DNA of 26,172 nt from MED-G78 sp964343355 (GTDB taxonomy: Bacteria; Pseudomonadota; Gammaproteobacteria; Magnimaribacterales; D2472), in assembly GCA_964343355.1 (NCBI GenBank), contig CAYFJC010000013.1, forward strand, positions 1-26,172, written 5' to 3'. Within the stretch, counting starts at the first letter, position 1. Every line of letters begins with the position of its first letter. Position numbers and translations under genes: made by a program. Below, one piece after another: positions 1 through 7,010 of the stretch. The notes under the pieces were generated by a model. It was not told the DNA's origin, did not search any database, and saw nothing but the letters and a program-made list of their open reading frames with translations.

Positions 1-60
1 ATAGGAGATCTTGAATCTCTTGAGTCATTTGACTTTAAAGCAGATATAATCACGTATTGA
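1..60 (+). CDS. C-terminal end of an unidentified upstream gene (partial)
   Basis: Frame 1 is open from the first base to a TGA at 58-60 and gives 19 residues ending in ADIITY. The peptide reads like ordinary coding sequence (alternating acidic and hydrophobic residues), unlike the A/T-run DNA that follows. In Pseudomonas-type genomes the gene before ubiG is an amidohydrolase of the MtaD/TRZ-ATZ family, but the fragment is too short to test that. It could also be chance open frame. Confidence 0.4.
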   Translation: MGDLESLESFDFKADIITY

Positions 61-207
61 TTTTTATATTAAGTTTGTAGTGAAGTAAATCTTAATAGGA
101 TTTAAAAGTCAATTAGTTTTTTTTTCATCTAAAACAAAGGTTTTTTATAAAAAAAAGATGTAGTTTTACTACAAAATAATAAAATTTAATGCTTATTTTA
201 ATAACAA

Positions 208-912
208 ATGACTAAAAATATTGACACTGCTGAAGTAGAAAAATTTGCTGATCTTGCCCAGAGATGGTGGGATCCTAAAGGAGAATTCAAACCTCTTCAT
301 ATTATTAATCCTCTTAGAGCAGAGTTTATAGCTTCCAAACTAGAATTGGATGGTTTAGAGATTTTAGATGTTGGCTGTGGTGGTGGACTTTTATGTGAAG
401 CTTTATTTGATTTTAAAGGAAAGATTTCTGGAATAGATGCAGCAGGTCCAGGGATAGAGATCGCAAAAGAACATGCAAAACTAAATAATAAAGAAATATT
501 TTATCGTGATATCACTGCTGAAGAGTTAGTTGCTGATGAATCAGAAAAATATGATGTAGTTACCTGTCTCGAGGTTATCGAGCATGTTCCAGATCCTCAA
601 TCATTGGTATCTGCTTGTTCCAAATTATTAAAACCTGGTGGGAGTCTTTTTCTTTCAACGATAAATAGAAATCCTAGATCATGGATTACTGCTATTGTTG
701 GAGCAGAGTATATATTTAATATATTACCCAAAGGGACTCATGAATTTTCAAAATTTATAAAACCTTCTGAATTAGCTTTTTATATGCGAACAGCGGAAAT
801 TAATTTATCTGAAACAAGGGGTATGTTTTACAACCCAATAACTCATAAAGCTTCGCTCAACAATGATCTTGGTGTTAACTATTTGATGTATGGAAAAAAA
901 CCAAAAAATTAA
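208..912 (+). CDS. ubiG: Ubiquinone biosynthesis O-methyltransferase UbiG
   Basis: This 234-residue class I SAM-dependent methyltransferase carries out the two O-methylations of the ubiquinone ring (on a catechol-type polyprenyl intermediate and on demethylubiquinol). The N-terminus has the family signature EVEKFADLAQRWWDP at about residues 9-23, followed by the SAM-binding glycine loop DVGCGGG at 54-60. Length is close to the usual 240. No clear Shine-Dalgarno precedes the ATG at 208; the upstream 147 bases are nearly pure A/T. Its 3' end overlaps the next gene by 23 bases, so the two are probably translationally coupled. The order ubiG - HAD phosphatase - YciK dehydrogenase matches Pseudomonas-type gammaproteobacteria and supports the call. 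Confidence 0.95.
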   Translation: MTKNIDTAEVEKFADLAQRWWDPKGEFKPLHIINPLRAEFIASKLELDGLEILDVGCGGGLLCEALFDFKGKISGIDAAGPGIEIAKEHAKLNNKEIFYRDITAEELVADESEKYDVVTCLEVIEHVPDPQSLVSACSKLLKPGGSLFLSTINRNPRSWITAIVGAEYIFNILPKGTHEFSKFIKPSELAFYMRTAEINLSETRGMFYNPITHKASLNNDLGVNYLMYGKKPKN

Positions 913-1558
913 AGGAATACTTTTTGATCTTGACGGCACGCTGGTTGATACTGCGCCTGATTTTGTACTTTCGCTAAATAATGTTCTGTCTAGGCACCAA
1001 TTTCCAAATCTTGATCCCTTGATAATAAGATCCAATGTATCTGATGGCTCTGCAAAGCTTACCTCTCTTGGATTTGGCTTGGATAAAACAGATCCTAGTT
1101 TTGATAAGCTTCGAAATGAATTTTTAGCTGAATATAAAATTAATCTTTTAAAAAATTCTTACTTATTTAACGGAATAAGTTTGCTGCTAGAGTTTCTTTT
1201 TAAAAAAGATATACAGTTTGGAATTGTTACCAACAAGCCAAGGGAATATGCTGAGCCTCTTGTAAAAAATTTTAGTGAACTAGATAAATCAAAAGTACTA
1301 ATTTGTTCTGATGATATTTCAGAACCAAAGCCAAGCCCTCAAGGTATTAATGCAGCTCTCGAGGCTCTGAACATAAATAACTCAGAATGTTTATATATTG
1401 GAGATCATATTAATGATCTTGATGCTGGAGCTAATGCTGGAACAAAAATAATTGCTTGTTATTATGGTTACTCTCTTTGTGCTAAAAATAATCCATATTC
1501 TTGCGACTCAGCCAATAATTCAGAAGATTTAATCGAAATTATTAGTAGATATATATAA
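890..1558 (+). CDS. mupP: HAD phosphatase, MupP (MurNAc 6-phosphate phosphatase) / Gph type
   Basis: A 222-residue HAD-superfamily phosphatase. Motif I is DLDGT with nucleophile Asp13 and acid/base Asp15; motif II is the TN pair at 114-115; motif III is Lys147 in EPKPSP; motif IV is GDHINDLDAG with Asp172 and Asp176. A helical cap lies between motifs I and II (about 20-95). The family splits into phosphoglycolate phosphatase (Gph) and MupP, which dephosphorylates N-acetylmuramic acid 6-phosphate in a cell-wall recycling route. I prefer MupP because the gene sits directly between ubiG and a YciK-type dehydrogenase, as mupP does in Pseudomonas, and because of the SDGSAKLTSLGFG stretch in the cap. 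That is an inference; Gph remains possible. It overlaps ubiG by 23 bases. Confidence 0.8.
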   Translation: MEKNQKIKGILFDLDGTLVDTAPDFVLSLNNVLSRHQFPNLDPLIIRSNVSDGSAKLTSLGFGLDKTDPSFDKLRNEFLAEYKINLLKNSYLFNGISLLLEFLFKKDIQFGIVTNKPREYAEPLVKNFSELDKSKVLICSDDISEPKPSPQGINAALEALNINNSECLYIGDHINDLDAGANAGTKIIACYYGYSLCAKNNPYSCDSANNSEDLIEIISRYI

Positions 1559-1566
1559 TTTAAACC

Positions 1567-2280
1567 ATGAAAGATAAAGTAATTTTAATTACAGGTGCTA
1601 ATAAAGGCATTGGTAAATCACTATCATTGAGATTCAGTGCACTGGGTGTAAATATTGTATTGCTGGGAAGAGATGAAGAATCTCTTGATGCTTTGTATGA
1701 TGAAATTACTGAAACCTCATCAACAAAACCCCTCATAATAAAATGTGATTTAAATGAATTGAACTCTGTGGGTGCCCGACAGATTAAAAATGAAATCATG
1801 GATGTTTATGGAAGATTAGATGGGGTTATTCATAATGCAGCTAGGCTTGGTAAAATGTCTTCTATTGAAGACTATGAAGAGGACATTTGGAAAGAAGTAT
1901 TTAATGTAAACTTTCATAGTGCCTTTATTTTATCAAAGGAGCTTTTGCCTCTCCTAAAAAATGCTCTAAATGGAAGGATTATCTTTACTTCATCTGGAGT
2001 TGCTGAAGTGGGTAAGGCTTATTGGGGAGCATATGCTGCTTCTAAATTTGCTGTGAAAGGTTTAGCTGAAATAATGAGAGATGAATTAAACTCTACATCA
2101 AATATAAAAGTTTTTAATTTTGATCCAGGTAAAACTAGAACATCTATGAGAGCCACAGCATACCCTGCTGAAAACCCAAATGATTTAAAGCAACCTGAGA
2201 AATTATTTGACCATTATCTTTGGTTCTTTTCTGAAGATAGTCAGTTGTCAGACCAGCATTATTTCAAATTTGAAAATTAA
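1567..2280 (+). CDS. yciK: Short-chain dehydrogenase/reductase, YciK family
   Basis: A 237-residue classical SDR oxidoreductase. The Rossmann cofactor loop TGANKGIG is at residues 9-16, the structural NAA motif at 89-91, catalytic serine at 141-142, and the YxxxK pair at Tyr155 and Lys159. Arg34 in LLGRD after beta-strand 2 suggests NADP(H) preference. The tail matches the YciK shape, where the substrate loop reads DPGKTRTSMRATAYP and a short C-terminus ends near residue 237 (E. coli YciK is about 252). The physiological substrate of YciK is not established. It follows the phosphatase by 8 bases, completing the ubiG-mupP-yciK set, and its stop codon is one base from the stop of the opposing glycosylase gene. 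Confidence 0.85.
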   Translation: MKDKVILITGANKGIGKSLSLRFSALGVNIVLLGRDEESLDALYDEITETSSTKPLIIKCDLNELNSVGARQIKNEIMDVYGRLDGVIHNAARLGKMSSIEDYEEDIWKEVFNVNFHSAFILSKELLPLLKNALNGRIIFTSSGVAEVGKAYWGAYAASKFAVKGLAEIMRDELNSTSNIKVFNFDPGKTRTSMRATAYPAENPNDLKQPEKLFDHYLWFFSEDSQLSDQHYFKFEN

Positions 2281-2281
2281 A

Positions 2282-2878
2282 TTAAAGAGAGTCTAAACCC
2301 TTCCATAAATATAAACTTAAGTAAGTTCTGTAGGGTGAATAAATCTCTTTTATATTATTAATATCAATATCTGGAATAAAAATATTAGCTGCTTTATTTA
2401 TCCCAAGATCGCCATCAAGCCAAACATCCTCATCACATATATAAAACATTCTTGTGATACCTATTGTCCAAGGTCCAATACCTTTAATTTTTAGAAGCAT
2501 TTCAGATAACTCATTAAAAGAATAACCTTTCAATGTCTTTTTTGAATGAGATTTAATCTTTTGATTATTAAGAATGCCTAAAATATATTCAGATTTTGTT
2601 CTGGAGAGGCCTGCAGATTTTAATAGGTCTATAGTTATATCCTTTTCGTCATTTAAATCAATAACCTTTTCTACTCTCCCCCATATTGTTCGCGCTGCAA
2701 TGGTTGAGAGTTGCTGGCTAACAATGGTTTTTATTAAAAATAAATATAACTTACCTTCATTCTGATTATTTATTGCAATTGTATCAATGGAATTTAAAAG
2801 CTTATAAAGCTTCGTATGTTGATTATTTTTAGACTGCTTTAATAAAAAGCTAAGTGCATTTTCAGCTTTGTTGGCCAT
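2282..2878 (-). CDS. alkA: DNA-3-methyladenine glycosylase, AlkA/Mag-type HhH-GPD protein
   Basis: A 198-residue base-excision repair glycosylase that would remove alkylated purines from DNA. The HhH-GPD core is recognisable: the SQQLSTIAARTIWGRV helix at about 54-69, the helix-hairpin-helix LKIKGIGPWTIG at 129-140, and the catalytic Asp in DVWLDGDLG (most likely Asp157). It has no C-terminal cysteine cluster, which separates it from Nth/MutY, and it lacks the N-terminal domain of long AlkA proteins, so it resembles the short yeast Mag1-like forms. It is the last gene of the scpA-scpB-rluB transcription unit and its start overlaps rluB by 17 bases. Substrate range cannot be read from sequence. 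Confidence 0.85.
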   Translation of the reverse strand: MANKAENALSFLLKQSKNNQHTKLYKLLNSIDTIAINNQNEGKLYLFLIKTIVSQQLSTIAARTIWGRVEKVIDLNDEKDITIDLLKSAGLSRTKSEYILGILNNQKIKSHSKKTLKGYSFNELSEMLLKIKGIGPWTIGITRMFYICDEDVWLDGDLGINKAANIFIPDIDINNIKEIYSPYRTYLSLYLWKGLDSL

Positions 2879-3593
2879 ATTTTTTCAAACTGATGATCTC
2901 ATTTTCTGTTAATTCCCTGCATTTACTTTCCGCTAATGTGGATGGAAGGAATATTGGACCATATCTGACTCTTTTAAGCCTGCTAACTGTTAAACCTACT
3001 GCTTCAAAAATTTTTCTTACTTCCTTATTTTTACCAGAAGTTAGACAGGCTGAAAACCATTGATTGACGCCAGTTTTTTCTCCCGCAACGATGTCACTAA
3101 ATTTATGTATAGCTCCATCTATCTCAATGCCATTTTTCATCTTGGTTTCTTTATCTTGATCAAAAGAACCCATAGCTCTTACTAAATACTCTCGATCTAT
3201 TGAGCTTGAAGGATGCATACAATAATTTGCAAATACGCCGTCATTAGTAAATAACATTAAACCTGATGTGTTGATATCTAACCTACCTATAGAAATCCAT
3301 TCTCTTTGATTTGAAGATCGAGGCAAATAATCAAAAACTATTGGAAGATTTTTTTCTCTAGCATTTGAAGATAGAACTCCTGGGGGCTTGTTAAGCATTA
3401 CAACTTTCAGATCAACATCTCTTGATTTAATTATTTTATTTTGATATTCAACTTTGTCCTCAGATGTAACTGAGGTGCCCACTAGAGCAACTTTACCATT
3501 AACCTTAATTAAACCTTGTTGAATTAGCTGCTCGCACCCTCTTCTGGAACCAACTCCTGCAGCTGCAAGAAATTTTTGCAATCTTAGTGACAT
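2862..3593 (-). CDS. rluB: 23S rRNA pseudouridine synthase RluB
   Basis: A 243-residue member of the RluB/E/F branch of the RsuA family, which makes pseudouridine in 23S rRNA (position 2605 in E. coli for RluB). An S4 RNA-binding domain occupies about residues 1-60 (LRLQKFLAAAGVGSRR start). The catalytic motif GRLDINTSGLMLFTNDG around residues 100-120 carries the essential Asp. It lacks the long basic C-terminal tail of E. coli RluB (about 290 residues). The position directly after scpB, ten bases away, is the conserved location of rluB in many bacteria and favours RluB over RluE/RluF. No good Shine-Dalgarno is visible, so translation may depend on coupling to scpB. Confidence 0.92.
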   Translation of the reverse strand: MSLRLQKFLAAAGVGSRRGCEQLIQQGLIKVNGKVALVGTSVTSEDKVEYQNKIIKSRDVDLKVVMLNKPPGVLSSNAREKNLPIVFDYLPRSSNQREWISIGRLDINTSGLMLFTNDGVFANYCMHPSSSIDREYLVRAMGSFDQDKETKMKNGIEIDGAIHKFSDIVAGEKTGVNQWFSACLTSGKNKEVRKIFEAVGLTVSRLKRVRYGPIFLPSTLAESKCRELTENEIISLKKYGQQS

Positions 3594-3603
3594 TTTTTAG
3601 AAG

Positions 3604-4161
3604 CTATATAGCTTGAAGTGTAAAATTTTCACCAACCTCTTCTGCTTCAGGCAGATGTGGTAGCTCAGTAACTTTCTTTAAATTGAAATCATTTAAGAAA
3701 TTAGGAGTTGTTGCATACAGCGCAGGTCTTCCTGGAATATCTCTATATCCAGAAACTTTAATCCAGTCTCTTTCCAGTAAAGTTCTAACAGTCTGAGTGC
3801 TTACATTAACTCCTCTAATGTCTTCTATGTCACCACGAGTTACAGGCTGCTTGTAAGCAATTATAGAAATAGTCTCCATGAGTGACTTTGAGATTTTTTG
3901 AGATTTGTCGTTCCATAATGATGAGAGGCATGGGCTAAATTCTTGTTTAACTTGCAATCTATAGCCTGAGGCAACTTCATGTAATTCAATTGAAGACTTT
4001 TCATATCTTTCTTCAAGAGCATTAAGCGCCATTTTAATAGAAGAAAGTTCTAACTGACCCAGGTCCATCTCCAATAATCCTTTTATTTCTGAAAGCCTTA
4101 AAGGTCTTCCTGCTCCAAATAGTAAAGCTTCAACAGTATTAATTATTTTATTATTTATCAA
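3604..4161 (-). CDS. scpB: Segregation and condensation protein ScpB
   Basis: A 185-residue ScpB, the winged-helix subunit that dimerises and binds ScpA in the SMC-ScpAB condensin for chromosome compaction and segregation. Two winged-helix regions are visible: an N-terminal one beginning VEALLFGAGRPLRLSEIKGLL and a second around residues 90-150 containing AYKQPVTRGDIEDIRGV and GRPALYATT, both family signatures. The start codon is TTG at 4161-4159; its bases overlap the scpA TGA stop in a TTGA junction, so translation is probably by termination-reinitiation. This is consistent with the complex needing ScpA and ScpB in fixed proportion. Confidence 0.95.
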   Translation of the reverse strand: MINNKIINTVEALLFGAGRPLRLSEIKGLLEMDLGQLELSSIKMALNALEERYEKSSIELHEVASGYRLQVKQEFSPCLSSLWNDKSQKISKSLMETISIIAYKQPVTRGDIEDIRGVNVSTQTVRTLLERDWIKVSGYRDIPGRPALYATTPNFLNDFNLKKVTELPHLPEAEEVGENFTLQAI

Positions 4162-4955
4162 TTCGGGCTCCTTGCTTTAGATTTAATATAAATCTCATTA
4201 TTTTCATTCTGAATCAATTCAACGTGACCATCTTTTGCTAGTTCTAATGATGCTAATAAGGAAACTGCAACACCCTGTTTCCCTTCTGCCTTTTGGATGG
4301 TTTTATAAAAACCAATAATATTTCTTTTACCAAGGATCTGTAAAATAAGATTAATTCGATCCTGTGTTGAGAGCTCTTCAAAGGCAATTTGATGACTTAA
4401 TGTTAGGTCAGGCCTTTCAAGAATCTCTTGGAAAATATCCCTAAGATCATTTGCGTTTAAATTAAGCGGTTCCTGCTTTTCCTCAAACTTTGGAAGGGAT
4501 GTTGATGCAACAAAATAATCCCTATCAACTCTAGGTAAAATAGCCATATTCTCTGAAGCAACTTTAAATCTTTGGTACTCTTGAAGTCTCTTAATTAATT
4601 CTGTTCTTGGATCCAGTTCATCATCCTCAGATTCAGGCCTTGGAAGTAGCATTCTTGATTTAATTTCGGCAAGAGTTGCAGCCATAACCAAATACTCTGC
4701 AGCTAACTCAAATTTTAAGGTATCCATTAATTCAATGTACTCAATATATTGATTTGTAATTTCTGCAACATTGAGCTCAAGTATGTCTATATTTTCTTTT
4801 TTAATTAGATATAAGAGTAAATCCATGGGGCCAGAAAAAGTTTCTAGGCATAATTCAAAAGCATTGGGAGGTATAAAAAGGTCGTCGGGCAGGTTTTCTA
4901 ATGGTTGACCCATCACAAGCGGAATTTCTAATTGCGTTTGTTGTATTTTATCCAT
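4158..4955 (-). CDS. scpA: Segregation and condensation protein ScpA
   Basis: This is the kleisin subunit that bridges SMC heads in the bacterial condensin. The core begins LETFSGPMDLLLYLIKKENIDILEL, the standard ScpA N-terminal SMC-neck-binding region, followed by ITNQYIEYIE and the helix containing AAEYLVMAATLAEIKSRMLLP. The C-terminal winged helix is in the last 80 residues. I place the start at the ATG at 4955; the frame can be extended three codons to a GTG at 4964 and nothing decides between them, since neither has a clear ribosome binding site. A weak minus-strand promoter (TACACT at 4970-4975, TTGTAT at 4993-4998, 17-base spacing) would place the transcript start very close to the start codon. 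Confidence 0.94.
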   Translation of the reverse strand: MDKIQQTQLEIPLVMGQPLENLPDDLFIPPNAFELCLETFSGPMDLLLYLIKKENIDILELNVAEITNQYIEYIELMDTLKFELAAEYLVMAATLAEIKSRMLLPRPESEDDELDPRTELIKRLQEYQRFKVASENMAILPRVDRDYFVASTSLPKFEEKQEPLNLNANDLRDIFQEILERPDLTLSHQIAFEELSTQDRINLILQILGKRNIIGFYKTIQKAEGKQGVAVSLLASLELAKDGHVELIQNENNEIYIKSKARSPN

Positions 4956-4969
4956 GATAAACACTACAT

Positions 4970-4998
4970 AGTGTAAGGTTAGAAGGCTTGTAATACAA
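4970..4998 (-). promoter_or_regulatory. Candidate promoter for scpA-scpB-rluB-alkA
   Basis: On the minus strand TTGTAT (4998-4993) and TACACT (4975-4970) are separated by exactly 17 bases. The -35 matches consensus only in its first three bases and the -10 in four of six. Transcription would begin about at the scpA start codon, giving a leaderless or nearly leaderless message, which fits the absence of a Shine-Dalgarno. Weak evidence only. Confidence 0.25.
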
Positions 4999-5103
4999 CA
5001 TATAGTATTTTAAATTTTATCTTACGTTCGATAAGTTTTTTTGATAAACGCATAGTAATTATATAAAAAAGAATTTAATTAAAAAAAAATGGACTAGCGC
5101 TCT

Positions 5104-5132
5104 CAAAATCCTATACTCTAATTTAATATAAT
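5104..5132 (+). promoter_or_regulatory. Candidate promoter for aroG and the DnaT-like/P genes
   Basis: The 186-base gap between divergent scpA and aroG contains a perfect -10 hexamer TATAAT at 5127-5132. The matching -35 position (about 5104-5109) is poor. Transcription would start near 5139, about 12 bases before the aroG ATG. A second, weaker hexamer TATACT lies at 5112-5117. No TyrR- or TrpR-like operator is evident. The same gap carries an A9 run around 5081-5089. Confidence 0.35.
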
Positions 5133-5150
5133 TATTCTTTACAAAAGAAA

Positions 5151-6197
5151 ATGAATTACTTAACAGACAATACTAGAATCATCGATAGAGTCGACGTTCC
5201 GACTCCTGCTGATATTATTAATGAAAATCCGATAACAGATGACATTTCTAGGCTTGTTTATGGAACACGAAATGAGATCAGTCAAATTCTTCATGGAAAG
5301 GATGATAGGATTTTAGTCGTGGCTGGACCATGCTCTATTCATGATACAAAATCTGCCCTTGAATATGCTGAATGGTTAAAAGATGCAAAAGATAGATTCA
5401 GCAAGAATCTTCTTATTGTCATGCGTGTATATTTTGAAAAACCTAGAACTACTGTTGGGTGGAAGGGTTTAATTAACGATCCGCATATAGATGGAACTTA
5501 TGATATTTCTACTGGGATTCGAACTGCCAGAAAATTACTAATTAATCTTGCTGAGCTCGGCCTCCCTGCAGGAACTGAATACTTAGATCCGATTAGCCCT
5601 CAGTATGTATCAGACTTAATTTCATGGGGAGCTATTGGAGCTAGAACTGCAGAAAGTCAAATTCACAGAGAATTGGCTTCGGGCCTCTCTTGTCCAGTTG
5701 GGATAAAAAATGGAACTAATGGTGACTTAAAAATAGCAATTGATGGTATTCAAGCAGCAAATCATCCTCATGTATTTTTATCAACAACAAAAGAAGGTGA
5801 AGTAGCTGTCTTTAAAACTGCTGGAAATATAGATAGTCATATCATTTTAAGAGGTGGCAAAAATCCTAACTACTCCCCCGAATCTATTGCTGAAACATTA
5901 GCAGCACTAACTGAAGCAGAGGTAAATGAATCAATTATGGTTGATGCAAGTCATGGAAATAGTCAAAAAATATTTAAAAATCAAATATCTGTTATATCTT
6001 CAGTATGTGATCAAATAATTGGTGGTAATAAAAATTTAAATGGTGTCATGATTGAAAGTCACTTGGTAGAAGGTAATCAAAAGATATCTAATAATCTTGT
6101 TTATGGTCAAAGTATTACTGATGAATGTATGAATTTGAATGATACTGATGGCTGCTTTAAGGAACTTGATGCAGCTGTATCAAAAAGCAGAGGCTAG
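5151..6197 (+). CDS. aroG: 3-deoxy-7-phosphoheptulonate (DAHP) synthase, AroG class I
   Basis: A 348-residue class I-alpha DAHP synthase that condenses phosphoenolpyruvate with erythrose 4-phosphate, the entry step to aromatic amino acids. Numbering is almost that of E. coli AroG: metal ligands Cys61 (in VAGPCSIHD), His268 (DASHGN), Glu302 (IESHLVEGNQ) and Asp324 (SITDEC). The KPRTTVGWKG and ILRGGKNPNY substrate motifs are intact. Residue 211 is Ser, as in the Phe-inhibited AroG, where the Tyr-sensitive type has Gly; Asp146 and Pro150 of the regulatory region are also kept. I infer phenylalanine feedback, not proven. The DnaT-like gene follows after six bases, apparently on the same transcript though functionally unrelated. 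Confidence 0.96.
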   Translation: MNYLTDNTRIIDRVDVPTPADIINENPITDDISRLVYGTRNEISQILHGKDDRILVVAGPCSIHDTKSALEYAEWLKDAKDRFSKNLLIVMRVYFEKPRTTVGWKGLINDPHIDGTYDISTGIRTARKLLINLAELGLPAGTEYLDPISPQYVSDLISWGAIGARTAESQIHRELASGLSCPVGIKNGTNGDLKIAIDGIQAANHPHVFLSTTKEGEVAVFKTAGNIDSHIILRGGKNPNYSPESIAETLAALTEAEVNESIMVDASHGNSQKIFKNQISVISSVCDQIIGGNKNLNGVMIESHLVEGNQKISNNLVYGQSITDECMNLNDTDGCFKELDAAVSKSRG

Positions 6198-6203
6198 AAT
6201 ATC

Positions 6204-7010
6204 TTGGGTGATCATAAAATAATCTTTGAAAAAGAAGTTGCTGAAACGCTGGGTATAGAAGCAGCTATTATTTTAGAGCTGTACAAATCAAAAAAATTTG
6301 ATGAGTCTCTTGATGAAAAAGATCTTTTTGGTTTAATTGCTTCAGAATGTTCTTTTATAGAAATAGACAATTTAAAGGCTAACTTTGATAAATTAAAAAG
6401 AGTCAAACTTATAGAATTTAGATCTCAAAAGAGTAAAAAAGATTCTGAAAATAACTTTGATTTAAAGATTCCAAATAAAAATAATGGTGAATCAAAGACT
6501 AAAATATCAACTAACTGGGTCCCTTCAAAAGAAACAGTAGAAGTTCTTGAATTAGGGGGTATTTCAACAGATTTTGCAAAATCAAAACTTAAAGAATTTA
6601 AAATATATTGGACAGAAAGAAATCAAGCAAGAGATAACTGGAATATAAGTTTCTTGGATTATATTAGAAGAGAGTGGGCGAAAGAAAATTCATCACATAA
6701 AGGTATGCCCTATTGCATGCATAGCGCTTGGATTCCTAATGATGATGTTTTTGCAGTTCTAAATCTTTCTCAAATAACAAAAGAAACAGGATTGAATTAT
6801 CTTAAAGAGTTTATAATTTATTGGGAAGAAAATGGAACTGCGCTTAAATCATGGAATTCTAAATTTATTGAGTATGTCAAAAGAAGAGAAATAGCTATAA
6901 CAACTAAAAATGGTAAAGAAAATTACAGAAATAATGAACCTGGAAAATTCTCGAAAGGTTTTACAGAGAGGAAAAGTGACCAATCCTGGGCAAAAGAATT
7001 TAAATTCTAA
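6204..7010 (+). CDS. DnaT-like protein with two tandem DnaT domains (putative primosomal/helicase-loading partner)
   Basis: A 268-residue protein. Residues 1-75 look like the winged-helix-like N-terminus of DnaT/DnaD-type replication proteins (IFEKEVAETLGIEAAIILEL, then a LDKL-like helix and LIEF strand). A charged linker (about 75-100) follows. Two copies of the DnaT C-terminal ssDNA-binding domain come next: W105-P107 ... EFKIYW(131-136) ... W146N ... F150-R156, and W176-P178 ... EFIIYW(202-207) ... W217N ... F221-R227. Equivalent residues are exactly 71 apart throughout. In E. coli, DnaT works with PriA/PriB and DnaC in replication restart. The start is TTG at 6204 with AGAGG at 6189-6193. 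The next gene, a lambda P-like protein, overlaps its 3' end, which suggests that the two act together. Specific role is inferred. Confidence 0.75.
   Translation: MGDHKIIFEKEVAETLGIEAAIILELYKSKKFDESLDEKDLFGLIASECSFIEIDNLKANFDKLKRVKLIEFRSQKSKKDSENNFDLKIPNKNNGESKTKISTNWVPSKETVEVLELGGISTDFAKSKLKEFKIYWTERNQARDNWNISFLDYIRREWAKENSSHKGMPYCMHSAWIPNDDVFAVLNLSQITKETGLNYLKEFIIYWEENGTALKSWNSKFIEYVKRREIAITTKNGKENYRNNEPGKFSKGFTERKSDQSWAKEFKF

Noticed and set aside
159..173. Inverted repeat TGTAGT-TTT-ACTACA; on the minus strand it is followed by a T-rich run and resembles a terminator
   Set aside because: No minus-strand gene enters this region from the right (ubiG is on the plus strand), the stem is only six base pairs and AT-rich, and on the plus strand it has no T run. 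Probably chance.
2854..3063. Plus-strand open frame opposite rluB
   Set aside because: Lies fully antisense to rluB with no recognisable product or start signal.
5041..5067. TTGATA (5041-5046) and TATAAA (5062-5067) as a second aroG promoter
   Set aside because: Spacing is only 15 bases and the surrounding DNA is so A/T-rich that such hexamers are expected by chance; the TATAAT at 5127-5132 is better placed.
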